Shown: positions 45,724 to 54,819 of the stretch, piece after piece | Numbering within the stretch: position 1 is the first letter of the stretch | Layout of the letters: each line of letters begins with the position of its first letter | Source: Polaribacter sargassicola | GTDB taxonomy: Bacteria > Bacteroidota > Bacteroidia > Flavobacteriales > Flavobacteriaceae | Assembly: GCF_021991835.1 (NCBI RefSeq) | Contig: NZ_JAHDAU010000008.1 | Coordinates: 1-64,000 of the forward strand | Length of the DNA: 64,000 bases | Direction: 5' to 3' | Notes under the pieces: generated by a model | Told to the model about the DNA's origin: nothing | Seen by the model: the letters and a program-made list of their open reading frames with translations, nothing else | Databases searched by the model: none | Made by a program: the position numbers and the translations under genes

Positions 45724-46014
45724 TTAATACTTACGTTTGTTTGAAAATGCTGCTTTGTAGTTTTTGTCTAAAAGCTTCTGTACATCACTCATTTTGTAAT
45801 AGATTTTTGAACCTATTTGAGAAAAAGATACGATACCATCATCCCTCCAAGTTTGGGCTGTACGTTTGCTAATATTCATTAGCTGAATAAATTCTTGATT
45901 GTCTAGAAAAATGTCTTGAGGTTTCTTTTGTTTTTCCTCTAGTTTTTCGCTTAATACATCTAAACGATTTACTAATTCTGTGTACTGTTTTGAGCTTAAA
46001 ATAATTGCTTCCAT
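45724..46014 (-). CDS. Helix-turn-helix (excisionase-like) DNA-binding protein
   Basis: 96 residues from the ATG at 46014; a start at 46044 would add 10 residues with no homology value. After a coiled-coil N-terminus (NRLDVLSEKLEEKQKK) comes an HTH_17/MerR-like domain, DNQEFIQLMNISKRTAQTWR then KIYYKMSDVQKLL. Such proteins accompany integrases and act as directionality factors or regulators. It lies 19 bases before the SF3 helicase and 90 after the unknown 613-residue gene. Confidence 0.82.
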   Translation of the reverse strand: MEAIILSSKQYTELVNRLDVLSEKLEEKQKKPQDIFLDNQEFIQLMNISKRTAQTWRDDGIVSFSQIGSKIYYKMSDVQKLLDKNYKAAFSNKRKY

Positions 46015-46105
46015 AACGATATATGTTTTTAATTTATACCGCAAGATTGCTCTATAGATAACTACTTATAAGACTGTCCTTATAAAACCTTATAAATAAT
46101 GCATT

Positions 46106-47947
46106 TTAATGAAATGGGTTATCAACTATGTATTTTTTCGCTTCGTTATGTATTTTTTTGGCCGTATCATGATAGTCAAGTTTTGATTTTAACTCTAAAC
46201 CAATATCTTTTGCTATAATTAAACATAAATTGTGCAAACCAAATTCTGGTAGAACATTTTTATCAATTAAAGCTTCTACAACTCCTCTAAGAACACCTTT
46301 CTTACGCTGTGTTAAAGTAGATTTTCTATTACTATTTATAGCCCCAAAATACTCAAGAATTCTATAAACATAATCTCTTTTATTAATATCTGTAATGAAT
46401 GATTCAAAATCAATTATATCACCTTCTTTTATATTTTTTACCAAATCATTATTAATAAAAAAAAGCAATGATTTTTTTATCTCTTTTAAGTAAATTAACT
46501 TTAATTCTGTTAGATGATTCACACTAACTTCATCTGTAATGTTTTTATATTTTTCATTAATAAAAGACATTTTAAAATATAAATTATCTTCACTTTTAAT
46601 AGATAACCATTGATTTATTGATTCTTCAACTAAAGCTAATAATCGTTTTAAAAAATCAAAATTCCCTTCTAAAAATTTTGCTTTAATATCTGTCTTTAAT
46701 TCGTCTGTATAAACAGAATACTTATAATTAATTTCGTCTGAAAGTTTATTTATTTCGACTTTATTATCATCAATATTTAATAAGAATTCAAACTTGGTTA
46801 GATCTTCAATTTTTTTTACAATATCATTTACTTTAGAATTTGTTTTAATTTTCTGAATTGGATTATTTACACTTATCACTTTTAAACTTTCTTCTATTTT
46901 TATTAAGTACTTAATAAAAAAAGCAGCTACAAAATAATCTGTATATTTTCTTACATAATTAAAATCATAAATACAATATTCAAATGCATTATAAGAATTA
47001 CTCTTTTTTAATTGGTCATAAGCTAAAATTAATTTCTTTGGTTTCGAAAAATTTATCATTTTTTTTAATCTATCAACAGTAAGTTTTGATAAGTCTCCAT
47101 TAAAAAAACCATTAATTAAAATTAATTCTTTTTCTATTTGCTCTATTTGTTGTTTTATATTCAACTCTTCTATATCACTAAAAGCAACTAACACTTCTGA
47201 ATCTATATTTTCATAAAAAAGAATTTCCTGGTGTTTTTCTATTTTTTGAATTTGATTACTGTCTAAATTCAAATCTAATATTTCACTCCAATAATCGATT
47301 TTTTTATTTCTTCTTAGTTCACTTAAAGTTACAGTACAATCAACCCATTTATTTATATATTCTTTTTTATAATCGGTAATTAATAAGAGTTCTTGAGTAT
47401 AGGTAATCTCTGGTTTATCAAAGATTAAAAAAACATCATAAAACAATATTTCTTCTATATAATTAATAATTGCATTAAAATATTTTTTTAATACCTCAAG
47501 TAATTCTTTTTTAGATAAATTATCAATGCTTAAATGTTTATTTAACTCTACTATTTCCTCACTTTTCATTGAACTCATAAAGTACAAACCTAAAAGTAGA
47601 GATTGATTTTTAAGTGTTATTGTTTGACGTAAATTAATTAAATCTTCTGATATGTCATTTTTAACTAAATTGACTAAATCATTATATATTACTTTAACTT
47701 CTATTTTTGATTTTTCTACTTTCTTTTTATTTTTAGATGTAGATATTTTATGTTTTAAAGTAATATGATTTGTAATAGATTCTGCAAAAATATTTAAACT
47801 ACTAAAACTAGAAAAAAGTAAATCTCTAGCTTCTGTTACACCTTGTTTTAAGTCCTCTTTAGTTGATTTTTCTTTTAAAATGAGTAAATTTAAAAGATGT
47901 AAGCTTTTTAGAGTGCTTTTAAAACTATCTAAAATAATTTTTTTCAT
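46106..47947 (-). CDS. Large helical protein of unknown function, 613 residues
   Basis: I do not recognise it. It is rich in Leu, Ile, Lys, Glu and Asn and looks almost wholly alpha-helical, without signal peptide, membrane segment, Walker motif or evident nuclease or metal motif. Blocks such as QIEQIEKELILINGFFNGDL, YDFNYVRKYTDYFVAAFF and a C-terminal segment ALIDKNVLPEFGLHNLCLI suggest a folded scaffold. Position between the integrase and the excisionase-like gene is where RteC-type regulators often sit in Bacteroidota elements, but the length and sequence do not convince me. It could be an element regulator or an independent defence cargo gene. It appears intact. Confidence 0.7.
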   Translation of the reverse strand: MKKIILDSFKSTLKSLHLLNLLILKEKSTKEDLKQGVTEARDLLFSSFSSLNIFAESITNHITLKHKISTSKNKKKVEKSKIEVKVIYNDLVNLVKNDISEDLINLRQTITLKNQSLLLGLYFMSSMKSEEIVELNKHLSIDNLSKKELLEVLKKYFNAIINYIEEILFYDVFLIFDKPEITYTQELLLITDYKKEYINKWVDCTVTLSELRRNKKIDYWSEILDLNLDSNQIQKIEKHQEILFYENIDSEVLVAFSDIEELNIKQQIEQIEKELILINGFFNGDLSKLTVDRLKKMINFSKPKKLILAYDQLKKSNSYNAFEYCIYDFNYVRKYTDYFVAAFFIKYLIKIEESLKVISVNNPIQKIKTNSKVNDIVKKIEDLTKFEFLLNIDDNKVEINKLSDEINYKYSVYTDELKTDIKAKFLEGNFDFLKRLLALVEESINQWLSIKSEDNLYFKMSFINEKYKNITDEVSVNHLTELKLIYLKEIKKSLLFFINNDLVKNIKEGDIIDFESFITDINKRDYVYRILEYFGAINSNRKSTLTQRKKGVLRGVVEALIDKNVLPEFGLHNLCLIIAKDIGLELKSKLDYHDTAKKIHNEAKKYIVDNPFH

Positions 47948-48003
47948 AGTAGTATATTTCTTTTTTTAGCAATAAAAAAGAAATATACTACTTTTAGAAA
48001 TAT

Positions 48004-49221
48004 TTAACTAGCAGTACTGTTCATTAACATTGCCATATCTTTTCTAATCTTAGAGTCTAATACTTTTGCATAAATCTGAGTTGTAGCAATTTTTTTATGC
48101 CCTAAAAGCTTTGAAACAGTTTCCATTGGAACTCCATTAGATAAGGTTATAGTTGTTGCATACGTATGACGTGCTAAATGTGTATGAAGCTTTTTATCAA
48201 TTTCACATAAATCAGCGACCTCTTTTAAATACGCGTTCATTTTTTGATTACTTGGTACTGGAAGTAAAGTTTCTTTTATCTGATGACAAGGATTTTTTTT
48301 GTATTTTTTCAATATCTTTTCTGCAGTTGGTAAGAGTGGTATTCTGCATTCTGAACCTGTTTTTGTTCTATTCATAATTATCCATTTGTAGCCATCAATA
48401 CCAATATTAATATGGTTTTTTGATAACTTTTCTAAATCACGATAAGACAAACCCGTATAACATTGAAAAACAAATAAATCTCTTACTATTTCAATTCGCT
48501 CGATACTAAAATCTTTATCTATTAATTTTTGTATTTCCTGTTGAGTTAAACATTCTCTTTCTGTTTTCTTCTGGATAATCTTATAATTTACAAAAGGGTC
48601 TTTTCTTATATAGTCATTTGCAATTGCTATTAATATTATTTTCTTTAATGCCTTTATATGTTTCATTGCAGAATTATGTTGACATTTTGCAGTTGTTTTT
48701 AAATAGAATTCAAATGCTGCTATAAATTTATGATTGACTTCTGATAAAGAGAAGTTTTCATTATTGTATTGAGATCTACAGAAAACAGTAATGTGATTTA
48801 GTGCTGCTTGATATCTTTGATAGGTTAAAGGGGAGTATTCTTTACCAATCAAACGATTCATATTTTCGTTGTGTTCTTGAAATAATTCTAGTAAGGTCCA
48901 TTGTTTTTCTCCTTTTCCTAAAAATGCATTGGTTAGGGTTTTTGGGGTTATGGTTTTTCTATCTTCTTGCAACATTTGTTGATGCCTAAACATTTGCCCT
49001 CTAACACTATTTAAATACTCGTTTAAGTCTTTGGAGTCTGTTGAATTTCCTTTTACTTTGTTTCTTACGGTGTCCCATAATTTAGGCAAAATGCTTCTTT
49101 TTAAAGACACTTCAGAACGCTTTCCATTAACAGTGATACGCATATAAATTGGTGCTGTTCCGTTTTTTAATAATTTGCTTTTTTTGATAAAAAATAAAAT
49201 GTTAAATGTTGCTCTTTTCAT
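48004..49221 (-). CDS. Tyrosine-type site-specific integrase
   Basis: 405 residues with the Bacteroidota layout: arm-binding N-terminus (about 1-95, RITVNGKRSEVSLKRS), core-binding SAM-like domain (about 105-210), and a catalytic domain with Arg261 (CYTGLSYRD), Lys287 (TKTGS), His348 and Arg351 (HLARH), His375 (LLGH) and the nucleophile Tyr384. All catalytic residues are present. It inserts the island into the 3' end of tRNA-Asp, about 230 bases away. The unknown 613-residue gene follows 56 bases after its stop in the same direction. Confidence 0.95.
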   Translation of the reverse strand: MKRATFNILFFIKKSKLLKNGTAPIYMRITVNGKRSEVSLKRSILPKLWDTVRNKVKGNSTDSKDLNEYLNSVRGQMFRHQQMLQEDRKTITPKTLTNAFLGKGEKQWTLLELFQEHNENMNRLIGKEYSPLTYQRYQAALNHITVFCRSQYNNENFSLSEVNHKFIAAFEFYLKTTAKCQHNSAMKHIKALKKIILIAIANDYIRKDPFVNYKIIQKKTERECLTQQEIQKLIDKDFSIERIEIVRDLFVFQCYTGLSYRDLEKLSKNHINIGIDGYKWIIMNRTKTGSECRIPLLPTAEKILKKYKKNPCHQIKETLLPVPSNQKMNAYLKEVADLCEIDKKLHTHLARHTYATTITLSNGVPMETVSKLLGHKKIATTQIYAKVLDSKIRKDMAMLMNSTAS

Positions 49222-49333
49222 ACTGAAATATTTAAGTGTAAAATTATAGCAAACCTTTCAAAAAGTATTATGCAAAATATTGAATATCAGCGTAAAAGAA
49301 TTAAATAGGTGGACTTTATTTTTGAATAAAAAG

Positions 49334-49350
49334 TCCTCCGAATAAGACAC
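49334..49350 (+). repeat. Candidate integrase arm site, right end
   Basis: TCCTCCGAATAAgACAC, 100 bases inside the right attachment site and between it and the integrase gene. It matches 28441-28457 at 16 of 17 positions. Confidence 0.45.
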
Positions 49351-49394
49351 TTGCATTCGGGTGAAATTGGAAGAAATGAAAACTATAGAAAATA

Positions 49395-49418
49395 AAAAAG
49401 CCCCATTTTAGTGGGGCT
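49395..49418 (-). terminator. Element-supplied terminator for tRNA-Asp
   Basis: AAGCCCCA pairs with TGGGGCTT, followed on the minus strand by a T run. It lies about 35 bases past the tRNA-Asp 3' end, inside the island, and replaces the original terminator now at 28331-28366. Confidence 0.85.
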
Positions 49419-49450
49419 TACGTCAATTTGCTTTGACTTTCTTTTTAAAA

Positions 49451-49468
49451 TGCGGTCTGGACGGGACT
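49451..49468 (-). repeat. Right attachment site, inside the tRNA-Asp 3' end
   Basis: The same 18 bases as 28366-28383. The overlap with the tRNA means that insertion leaves a functional tRNA-Asp. Confidence 0.9.
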
Positions 49469-49526
49469 CGAACCCGCGACCCCCTGCGTGACAGGCAGGT
49501 ATTCTAACCAGCTGAACTACCAGACC
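49453..49526 (-). tRNA. tRNA-Asp (anticodon GTC)
   Basis: A 74-nt cloverleaf on the minus strand: acceptor GGTCTGG with CCAGACC, anticodon stem CCTGC/GCAGG with loop CTGTCAC (anticodon GTC), T-arm GCGGG/CCCGT, and discriminator G. The CCA end is not fully encoded. Its 3' end is the island's attachment site. Confidence 0.96.
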
Positions 49527-49543
49527 GTTGCTTTAAGCGGATG

Positions 49544-49551
49544 CAAATATA
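49544..49551 (-). promoter_or_regulatory. Candidate -7 box for tRNA-Asp
   Basis: TATATTTG followed by CATCCGC on the minus strand, 18 bases before the tRNA, closely resembling the tRNA-Glu promoters. No TTG is seen at the usual distance. Confidence 0.55.
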
Positions 49552-49608
49552 ACATTTATTTTATTAATACTGCATTAATAAGAAATGTTTTTTTAATAAA
49601 ACATTAAA

Positions 49609-51588
49609 CTACTTGTTAAAATTAGACACCCCTTCTTTTAACCACTCTAAATATTCTTGAGTATCTGGTGTGTAACCTACTGGTTTATTTAAATTTTGTT
49701 CCTTTTGTCCTACAAGAACATAAAAAGGTTGCGTGTTTGTTTTGTACTTTATCGTCTGAAATTCACTCCACTTTTGACCAATATATTTTAATTTCTTGCC
49801 TGGTTTTAACTTAGAATCTACTATTTCATCATCTACAAGTTTTCTTTTATCATCAACATAAAGCGATATTAATACCACTTCATTTTTAAGAATATTTAAT
49901 ACTTGATTATTTGGCCAAACATTTTGTTCCATTTTTCTACAATTTACACATGCCCAACCTGTAAAATCTAGCATAACTGGTTTATTAACCTTTTTTGCAT
50001 AAGCCATACCTTTATCATAATCATTAAAAGCCAATATTTGATGAGGAGCTAAAAGATGTGCTCCTTCTGGTAAATCTTGATGATTATTATTAGAAACACT
50101 TTGTACTTCTGCCTTAAAGTGACCAACACCATAAGGAGATTCTGAATAATCTATAGGTGGAGGAAAAGCACTTATTAAATTAAGCGGTGCTCCCCAAAGA
50201 CCTGGTATCATATAAATAGTAAAACTTAATACAATTAACCCAAAACTTAAACGTCCTACAGAAATATGATTTAACGGAGAGTCGTGAGGTAATTTAATTT
50301 TTCCGAAAAGATAAAATGCTAAAGCTCCAAAAACAGCTATCCAAATGGCAATAAACACTTCTCTTTCTATAATATGAAGTTGTAAAACTAAATCTGCTTG
50401 CGATAAAAATTTAAAAGCTAAAGCCAATTCTAAGAAACCTAAAACAACTTTTACTGTATTTAACCAACCACCAGATTTTGGTAATGAATTTAACCAACCA
50501 GGAAATGCTGCAAATAAAGCAAACGGTAAAGCCAATGCTAATGAAAAACCTAACATACCTACCATAGGTGCTAACCCTCCTTTGGTTGCAGACAATACAA
50601 TAATATTTCCTACAAAAGGTCCTGTACAAGAAAAAGAAACTATAGCTAGCGCCAAAGCCATAAAAAAGATTCCTAAATAACCTCCTTTATCTGCTTTACT
50701 ATCTATTTTATTTGCCCAAGAATTTGGCAACATAATCTCAAAAGCACCTAAAAAAGATAATGCAAAAATAATTAGGATTACAAAAAACACTAGATTAAAC
50801 ACTACACTTGTAGAAAACTCGTTAATTGCACTTGCCCCAAAAATAGCTACAACACCTGTACCTAAAATTACATATATTACAACAATACATAAACCATAAA
50901 TAAGTGCATTTTTTATACCTTTTGCTTTGTTTTCGCTTTGTTTTGTAAAAAAACTAACTGTCATTGGTATTAAAGGAAAAACACACGGCGTAAATAATGC
51001 TATAAATCCAGCTCCTAATCCTAGAATAAAAATAGTCCAAAGCCCTGTGTTTCCTTCTTCTTTTTCTTCTTCTTTTTCTGTCTCTAAAAATACATTTGTT
51101 GTACTAACTTCTTCTGATACTTTGTTTAATTCTTGAGGTTCTGTAGTTAAGTTAAATACTAAATCTACCTCTGTTGGTGGCAAACATTTTTCATCATCAC
51201 AAACCATAAATTCTACCGTAGCATTTATAGTTTTTTGAGGATTATTAAGAATTATTTTCTGTTTAAACACTGCTGATTCTTCAAAATAAGTAATCATCAT
51301 TTTAAAAACTGGATCATCAACTGTATGACCTTCTTCTTCTATCGTAGCTCCATCTATTGTAAAAGATTTATCTTGATTCTCATAAACAAAAGTAGTAGCA
51401 ATTGGTCCGTCTTCTGGAACTATTTGTGAATATAAATGCCAACCTTCTTCAATAGTAGCTTCACTAATTAGGTAATACTCATTATCTGATAATTTTTCTA
51501 CAGATGTAGTCCATGATACTGGATCATAAATTTGTGCATTTATAAACCATGTTACAAATAATGCAAAAAATAGAGATGTATATTTCAT
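49609..51588 (-). CDS. dsbD: Thiol:disulfide interchange protein DsbD
   Basis: 659 residues. A signal peptide comes first, then an N-terminal periplasmic DsbD-alpha-like domain with cysteines in CDDEKC. A transmembrane domain of about eight segments has its cysteines in FTPCVFPLIP and SFSCTGPFVG. The C-terminal thioredoxin domain has CVNC in DFTGWACVNCRKME. DsbD moves electrons from cytoplasmic thioredoxin to periplasmic thiol proteins. Two TlpA-like lipoproteins upstream in the same gene run are natural partners. It is separated from the M16 gene by a weak hairpin. Confidence 0.93.
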   Translation of the reverse strand: MKYTSLFFALFVTWFINAQIYDPVSWTTSVEKLSDNEYYLISEATIEEGWHLYSQIVPEDGPIATTFVYENQDKSFTIDGATIEEEGHTVDDPVFKMMITYFEESAVFKQKIILNNPQKTINATVEFMVCDDEKCLPPTEVDLVFNLTTEPQELNKVSEEVSTTNVFLETEKEEEKEEGNTGLWTIFILGLGAGFIALFTPCVFPLIPMTVSFFTKQSENKAKGIKNALIYGLCIVVIYVILGTGVVAIFGASAINEFSTSVVFNLVFFVILIIFALSFLGAFEIMLPNSWANKIDSKADKGGYLGIFFMALALAIVSFSCTGPFVGNIIVLSATKGGLAPMVGMLGFSLALALPFALFAAFPGWLNSLPKSGGWLNTVKVVLGFLELALAFKFLSQADLVLQLHIIEREVFIAIWIAVFGALAFYLFGKIKLPHDSPLNHISVGRLSFGLIVLSFTIYMIPGLWGAPLNLISAFPPPIDYSESPYGVGHFKAEVQSVSNNNHQDLPEGAHLLAPHQILAFNDYDKGMAYAKKVNKPVMLDFTGWACVNCRKMEQNVWPNNQVLNILKNEVVLISLYVDDKRKLVDDEIVDSKLKPGKKLKYIGQKWSEFQTIKYKTNTQPFYVLVGQKEQNLNKPVGYTPDTQEYLEWLKEGVSNFNK

Positions 51589-51604
51589 TAATTTATTTTT
51601 TAAA

Positions 51605-51627
51605 GAGGGCTATTTTTAATAGCCCTC
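51605..51627 (-). terminator. Weak hairpin between the M16 gene and dsbD
   Basis: GAGGGCTATT pairs with AATAGCCCTC around a three-base loop. On the minus strand only three T follow before A-rich DNA, so it may attenuate rather than stop transcription. Confidence 0.5.
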
Positions 51628-51700
51628 ACTCTTTTACTTTTTTAATAAATCCAAATTATATAGTACAAAGTTTAGTAAAAGAAAATTTAATAATTGTTTT

Positions 51701-54484
51701 TTAACTTATCGGTCTAACTATAATTTCAGCCTTTTTTCCTCCTTTAATTATCTTACTAGTTATTTCTTTCAGATCTTTTATTGAAATATTATTTACAATG
51801 TTTTCAAAATTTTTAGGATCATTCATATCATAACCTTCAATAAAAAAATTAGTTAAAACATCCATTTTATATTCATTAGAATTCTTTTGTTGTTTGTGCT
51901 TTTTTAAAGTATTAGTTATTGATTTTAAAAAGTCATTTTGGTTAATATTACCATCTGCTATTTTATAAATTTCATCATATACAATACTTGTTAATTTATC
52001 TGCTTTCTCTGGATTACAATCAAAACTAACCGTAAGATTTGCAGTTTCTACTGGTCTTTTAGATAAAATTGCTGTAGTACGACTTCCGTAAGTTCCACCT
52101 TCTTGTTCTCTTAATGTTTCTGTATATCTAAGCTGAAGAACATCGCTTAAAATTGTCATCAACAATTCATTCTTAAGAGTATATTTTAATTCATTTTCAA
52201 AAGTAACCCTAACTGTACTTTTCGGGTTTTCCATTTTAAAAAATAAATTTTTATTTATATCTCTACTCACCCATTCTACAGAATTATCTTTATATGTTTC
52301 TGGTTTTGTAATAGTTGGTATACTTCCTATGTACTTTTCTAATAATGGTTTTATATTTTCTTTTGGTACACCACCAACAAAAAAGAATTCGAAATCTGAA
52401 GCATTTTTAAAACGATCTTTATAAATTTCTTTTATGGTTTCAAAAGAAACAGACTCTACGTATTCTTTTGTAAATAGGGGTTTCTTAATATTATTATCGC
52501 CATAAAAAGCTACATTAATACTGTCTTTAATTTTCTGACCAAGATTGTTTTTTCTTCTAATTAACTGGTTATTTAACCTTGCTTTAAATATAGCAAACAC
52601 ATCTTTATCAAACCTTGGTTTTACAAATCTTAGATGAACCATTTTTAACATGGTTTCTATATCTTTTGTAGATGAATTACCTGTTACAGATTCTGTAATA
52701 TCAGAAATAGAAATATTAGTTCTTGCTGTTTTTCCTGCTAAAATTTTTGATAAATCATTCATAGAATAATCTCCCAAACCAGAACCTGAAACTACATTGT
52801 TTATATAAGCAGCCGATGCCAAGTCTGAATCTTTAATTAAAGAAAGACCTCCATAACTTATCGCTTTTAAAGTTACATTACTTTTATCTGCAAATTTATA
52901 GTGAACCTTAACACCATTACTTAATATGTATGTGGTTGAATTTGTTACCTCGTCTTCTTTTTCTGAAACAATTTTTCCTTCGTCTATTTTTACTGTTCCT
53001 AGTAATGTTTTACCTTCAAAGTTATCTTTATAAGCTATAAGTGTTGCATCATTTTCAACATCAGAAACAATTTGTAAAACTTCTTTCTCTGTAATATTTT
53101 TTTCTGATTTTACTGCTGTTGCTGTTGTATATCTATTTTTTACTGTATAGAGTTCTTTTAATTTTAAATGTACTTCTTCTTGTGTTATAGTATTAAGAAT
53201 TTGTTTAGCAATTGCCTTTTCTTTATTAACATCTTTTATTACAGTATTCTCTAGATAATTGCTTTGTATTAAATCTTTTATAGATTGATGAGAACTGCTA
53301 TTAGCTCTGTTAACCTGAATTGCATATTTACTAATAGTTCTTTCTAATTCTCCTTCGGTAAAACCAAATTTAATAGCACGAATTAATTCTTTAAAAGCCA
53401 TTTTAAAAGCTTCTTGTTGTTTATTTACTTTAGGAAATATTGATAACGTTAAAACATCTGTACTTCTAGAAATACTAGAATAATTAACAGAAGCTCTTCT
53501 TAAAGGAGAATCTTTATCATCATTTAACTCACCTAATCTACCAGAAAGCATCATGGTTGCTAGTTTTGTTAACAAATCTGACTTTAAATCTGCAATGATT
53601 CTATTTTCTGTTTTCTTTGGATGTCTTATTCCGAACTCTATAGAAGAAGATTTAATCTCAGCATCCATTACAGACACAAAAGTTAATTTATCGTTTTCTG
53701 GTATTTTTACAACAAAACGTTCTCTTGGGTTTTTAACAGCAGGTATAGATGAAAATAATTTTTCTATTTTAGTTTTAACTTCATCTTCATTTATATCTCC
53801 AATAACAGCGATAGCCTGTAAATCTGTTCTATACCAATCATAATAAAAATCTCTTAAAGTTTTATATTTAAAATTATCTACAACATCCATTAACCCTATA
53901 GGCATACGTTTTGTGTAAATATTATTATTAAATAAGGCTGGCATTTTTTTCTCATAAACCCTCATATAGCTAGTTTGTCGGGTTCTCCATTCTTCTTTAA
54001 CGACACCTCTTTCTAAATCAATTTCTTCTTCTTTTAGAGATAAAAAATTTGCCCAGTCATGTAATATTAGTAAACTAGTATCTATAAGTTCTGGCGTAGT
54101 AGGAACATTGTTTATATTATACACAGTTTCTTCAAAGTTGGTTATGGCATTTATATCTCTACCATATGCAACTCCATTTTTTTCTAGTGTATTAATAATA
54201 CCTTTATCAGGAAAATTTTTGGTTCCGTTAAAAGCCATATGTTCTAAAAAATGAGCCAAACCTTGCTGATCTTCATTTTCTAATATAGACCCTACGTTTT
54301 GAATAATATAATAGCTTGCAGCATTTTTAACAGCACCCGTTTTATATATATAATACGTAAACCCATTAGACAACACGCCCTTTATAACTTTCTTGTTTTC
54401 TGGCAACGGGTTATTTAATTTAATATCCTGTGCAAAAAAATTAACTGTAAATAGAAAGGCAAGTAGAACTGTATTTTTTTTCAT
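51701..54484 (-). CDS. M16-family (insulinase/pitrilysin) metallopeptidase
   Basis: 927 residues with a signal peptide (to about residue 19, FFAQ). The inverted zinc motif HFLEH (78-82) lies in LAHFLEHMAFNGTKNFP, with the third ligand expected in the downstream DLERGVVKEEW segment. Two M16 halves are present, the second (from about residue 500) lacking the zinc motif, as in pitrilysin-type enzymes. Family members degrade peptides of moderate length. Located in the envelope and downstream of SusC/SusD and the TlpA pair, it may trim imported peptides; that is inference. Confidence 0.92.
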   Translation of the reverse strand: MKKNTVLLAFLFTVNFFAQDIKLNNPLPENKKVIKGVLSNGFTYYIYKTGAVKNAASYYIIQNVGSILENEDQQGLAHFLEHMAFNGTKNFPDKGIINTLEKNGVAYGRDINAITNFEETVYNINNVPTTPELIDTSLLILHDWANFLSLKEEEIDLERGVVKEEWRTRQTSYMRVYEKKMPALFNNNIYTKRMPIGLMDVVDNFKYKTLRDFYYDWYRTDLQAIAVIGDINEDEVKTKIEKLFSSIPAVKNPRERFVVKIPENDKLTFVSVMDAEIKSSSIEFGIRHPKKTENRIIADLKSDLLTKLATMMLSGRLGELNDDKDSPLRRASVNYSSISRSTDVLTLSIFPKVNKQQEAFKMAFKELIRAIKFGFTEGELERTISKYAIQVNRANSSSHQSIKDLIQSNYLENTVIKDVNKEKAIAKQILNTITQEEVHLKLKELYTVKNRYTTATAVKSEKNITEKEVLQIVSDVENDATLIAYKDNFEGKTLLGTVKIDEGKIVSEKEDEVTNSTTYILSNGVKVHYKFADKSNVTLKAISYGGLSLIKDSDLASAAYINNVVSGSGLGDYSMNDLSKILAGKTARTNISISDITESVTGNSSTKDIETMLKMVHLRFVKPRFDKDVFAIFKARLNNQLIRRKNNLGQKIKDSINVAFYGDNNIKKPLFTKEYVESVSFETIKEIYKDRFKNASDFEFFFVGGVPKENIKPLLEKYIGSIPTITKPETYKDNSVEWVSRDINKNLFFKMENPKSTVRVTFENELKYTLKNELLMTILSDVLQLRYTETLREQEGGTYGSRTTAILSKRPVETANLTVSFDCNPEKADKLTSIVYDEIYKIADGNINQNDFLKSITNTLKKHKQQKNSNEYKMDVLTNFFIEGYDMNDPKNFENIVNNISIKDLKEITSKIIKGGKKAEIIVRPIS

Positions 54485-54503
54485 TAAATTGATTGGTTGT
54501 TAC

Positions 54504-54522
54504 TATAAACAAATTGTTTATA
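54504..54522. promoter_or_regulatory. Operator-like palindrome upstream of the M16 gene
   Basis: TATAAACAAATTGTTTATA is a perfect 9+1+9 inverted repeat, 20 bases before the M16 start codon, where a dimeric regulator could bind or the 5' mRNA end could fold. No regulator gene lies nearby. Confidence 0.4.
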
Positions 54523-54720
54523 TTATTTACTTCTATTACGGAGTTATATATTTTAACCCTTAGTTAAAAAATGTTAAAAGAAAAAAATCTGCATATAAAT
54601 TAAAACACCATGTAAACCAGAGTCTTACATAAAAAAAACACGTACAAATCCTCATCTAATAGTTTAATACTAATAGATGTTTATTAATGTTTAAAAAAAA
54701 TGATGTTTTTAAAATTATAA

Positions 54721-54790
54721 AAAAATAGTTCCTGTTTTTTACCTTTTAATTTTCTATTACAAAACTTAACAGGAACTATTTTTTTTGATT
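54721..54790 (-). terminator. Long hairpin terminator after the TlpA-like pair
   Basis: AAAAATAGTTCCTGTT (54721-54736) pairs with the reverse arm starting AACAGGAACTATTTT (from 54769) around a loop of 32 bases. T-rich arms on both strands would stop the SusC-to-TlpA transcript before the M16 gene. Confidence 0.75.
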
Positions 54791-54819
54791 TTTTGTTAGT
54801 ATTTATATACCTGAGTATT

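Larger units (their letters stand above)
28366..49468. mobile_element. Integrated genomic island in tRNA-Asp, about 21 kb
   Basis: Bounded by 18-bp direct repeats of the tRNA-Asp 3' end, with a tyrosine integrase beside the intact tRNA, an excisionase-like HTH gene, and an SF3 helicase and a primase-like gene as the likely replication module. The cargo is a six-gene type III restriction-modification-like operon, an SRAP gene and several unknowns. I see no relaxase, coupling protein, conjugation genes, capsid, portal or terminase. It may therefore be a satellite-like or mobilisable island that depends on a helper, or one that excises and replicates without its own transfer genes. All genes but one are on the minus strand. 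Confidence 0.88.
54485..54819. other. Intergenic stretch with a palindrome and a terminator
   Basis: 335 bases with no gene. It contains a perfect 19-base palindrome just upstream of the M16 start (54504-54522) and a long hairpin terminator (54721-54790) after the first TlpA-like gene. The middle part (54530-54715) is AT-rich and I see nothing in it. Confidence 0.6.
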
